DNA of 64,000 bases from Edolisoma coerulescens (Eukaryota; Chordata; Aves; Passeriformes; Campephagidae), in the NCBI GenBank assembly GCA_013397115.1, contig VWZW01004624.1, forward strand, positions 1,077,603-1,141,602, in the 5' to 3' direction. A model generated the notes under the pieces. It did not search any database, had not been told where the DNA came from, and saw only the letters and a list, made by a program, of their open reading frames with translations. This document shows, piece after piece, positions 62,632-64,000 of the stretch. Numbering within the stretch: position 1 is the first letter of the stretch; every line of letters starts with the position of its first letter. The translations under genes were made by a program, and so were the position numbers.

Positions 62632-64000
62632 GGAGCAATGGTCGAAACAAGAATGGGCGATTTTAAATAGTTAAACCATTGACTTTTCAAAGCATTTGAC
62701 CATCACTTGTTTTATCATTATGTCAATTGAGTGTCTCCTAGCCTGTAATTCTTGTCTGTAAGAGATGTAAAAGTGGCATGTGCATGGGATTGTACTAATA
62801 GTGCATTTGTTTCAGTAGTTTATGTGAATATAGTTAAGATGAAGTACTGAAATAGAAATAGACTTCATACTGCTTTAGCAGCTAAATTCTATTCCTGACA
62901 TTTCGGAAGTGGTTTAGGCACGAAGAAATAGTCACACTACCCAGTTTCGTCTGAAGGGCAGGCTTTGGAGGAAGAGATTTGTATAAGGTGATCCAGAACG
63001 TCCTTCAGTTAGAAACCGTTTTTCGAAGTGGTGCAGCTGCCTAGGCATGGTGCCTACAGCTGTGTGGTCAGAATATCCTTTTTCCCTCATATTTTAGGTT
63101 TGAGAAGCACAACTGGAACATAATGTTCTTAGTGACAACAACCTTTGAAAATTTCACTTCTGCTCTTAAACAACGTAGATGTGAATTTGACATACGGTTT
63201 AACAATGTGTCCATGTTAGGTTGCATAAGCACGTGATTTAAGAACACGCTAATTGAACCTGTGCAGTTCTGTTTGCATTTGATGTTGAATGGCATAAATA
63301 TAAGTAACAGTAAAAGGTAGCAGTTTACTTAAAATCTGTTCAGGGAAATACTGATTTATTTGAAGTGCTATAAAATGCTGTAGATGATGGAAGTATCAGA
63401 TTTCTCAGGTGGGTTTCTCAGGGAAGAATCAGACACATTCATAATTAATCTCAAGATGCAGGAAATTAAACATATTTATGAACTGATTTTGCCTCCTGAA
63501 ATTATATCATTTGAGTAAGAAGAAAAAGATTTCCTTAATTAGATGGAGTGTTTAATACGCAGAAGAAAGTCGTATGTATATTGTTGAATTTGACACAGTT
63601 CAGTCTATGGAAAGCTTTAGTCCCTTCACTGGACTTCTGAAGAACTATTAGAAATGGTAGAGGGCCTCACTACTTATTCAGTGAAAACCAGTGGATCTTT
63701 AATTATATAAGTATTGATAGTAAATTTTCCTGGGAAAAATATGTAGGTATTTTATATGCTTTTTGGGTTTTTTCAGTATTTTTCACAACTGGATTTGCTG
63801 CTTTTTATTTGCTTTTTAAATTTTTGTTTTCTGAAGGAGAGGACTCTAATTCTTTTAATGTTGAGGGGGAAAAATCCCCACCAACCCCTTGTGATAAGTA
63901 ATAGTTGTCTAGCAGCCAAACTGAAATTTAACAGTACAGAAATTGTGGGGTTTCTCTGTGTTCCCAAAGACAGTGACTGTTGTCTCATTACTTTAATGAG

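Larger units (their letters stand above)
59387..64000 (+). other. KCNMA1: KCNMA1 intron 2, 5' part
   Basis: AT-rich sequence following the donor at 59387. No exon for the rest of S1 was found before the window ends, so intron 2 is at least 4.6 kb. It contains a G-rich run at 60268-60283, a (TTG)6 microsatellite at 62614-62631, and a CACGTG E-box at 63230-63235. No interspersed repeat was recognised. Confidence 0.8.

Noticed and set aside
1..64000. CRISPR array, phage, toxin-antitoxin or other microbial system
   Set aside because: No regularly spaced repeats, no dense gene content and no ribosome-binding sites. CR1 repeats and a vertebrate ion-channel exon identify nuclear bird DNA.

Overview
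The window looks like nuclear DNA from a bird. It is AT-rich, with few repeats and essentially no long reading frames. The interspersed repeats I can recognise are CR1 LINE tails: one clear copy on the minus strand at 46755-46976, one older copy on the plus strand at 17285-17406, and one or two shreds. Low CR1 density in long AT-rich introns is typical of avian genomes. Two isolated ambiguous bases (30881, 44186) show this is an assembled draft. The species cannot be named from the sequence alone.

The only coding sequence I can support is one 165-bp exon at 59222-59386 on the plus strand. It encodes 55 residues of the S0-S1 linker and the start of S1 of the BK (maxi-K, Slo1) calcium- and voltage-activated potassium channel, gene KCNMA1. 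It corresponds to exon 2 of the vertebrate gene. The 59 kb before it is therefore the 3' part of the very large KCNMA1 intron 1, and the 4.6 kb after it is the beginning of intron 2. Exon 1 (N-terminus and S0) lies upstream of the window and the exon carrying the rest of S1 lies downstream.

Layout: 1-17284 is intron 1 with a strong imperfect hairpin (7507-7569), a G-quadruplex motif (4366-4384), a TTTA tract and a 30-bp tandem duplication (12998-13057). 17285-34017 has an old CR1 tail, a long G-run quadruplex motif (22314-22341), a CArG-box patch (26427) and a 41-base T tract ending in CCCCAG. 34018-46754 holds several short patches that keep CpG dinucleotides in an otherwise CpG-poor intron (34257-34304, 35946-36149, 42554-42701, 45090-45480), which are candidate intronic enhancers. 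46755-59221 has the best CR1 copy, a perfect CRE (53980), a homeodomain-site cluster (56015-56206), a GC-rich patch (57065-57310) and a CpG-retaining stretch just upstream of the exon (58140-58640). 59387-64000 is the start of intron 2.

I found no complete gene, no RNA gene, no CRISPR array and no microbial-type system. The interest lies in the intronic regulatory candidates, the hairpin, and the splice-site architecture and linker chemistry of the KCNMA1 exon.
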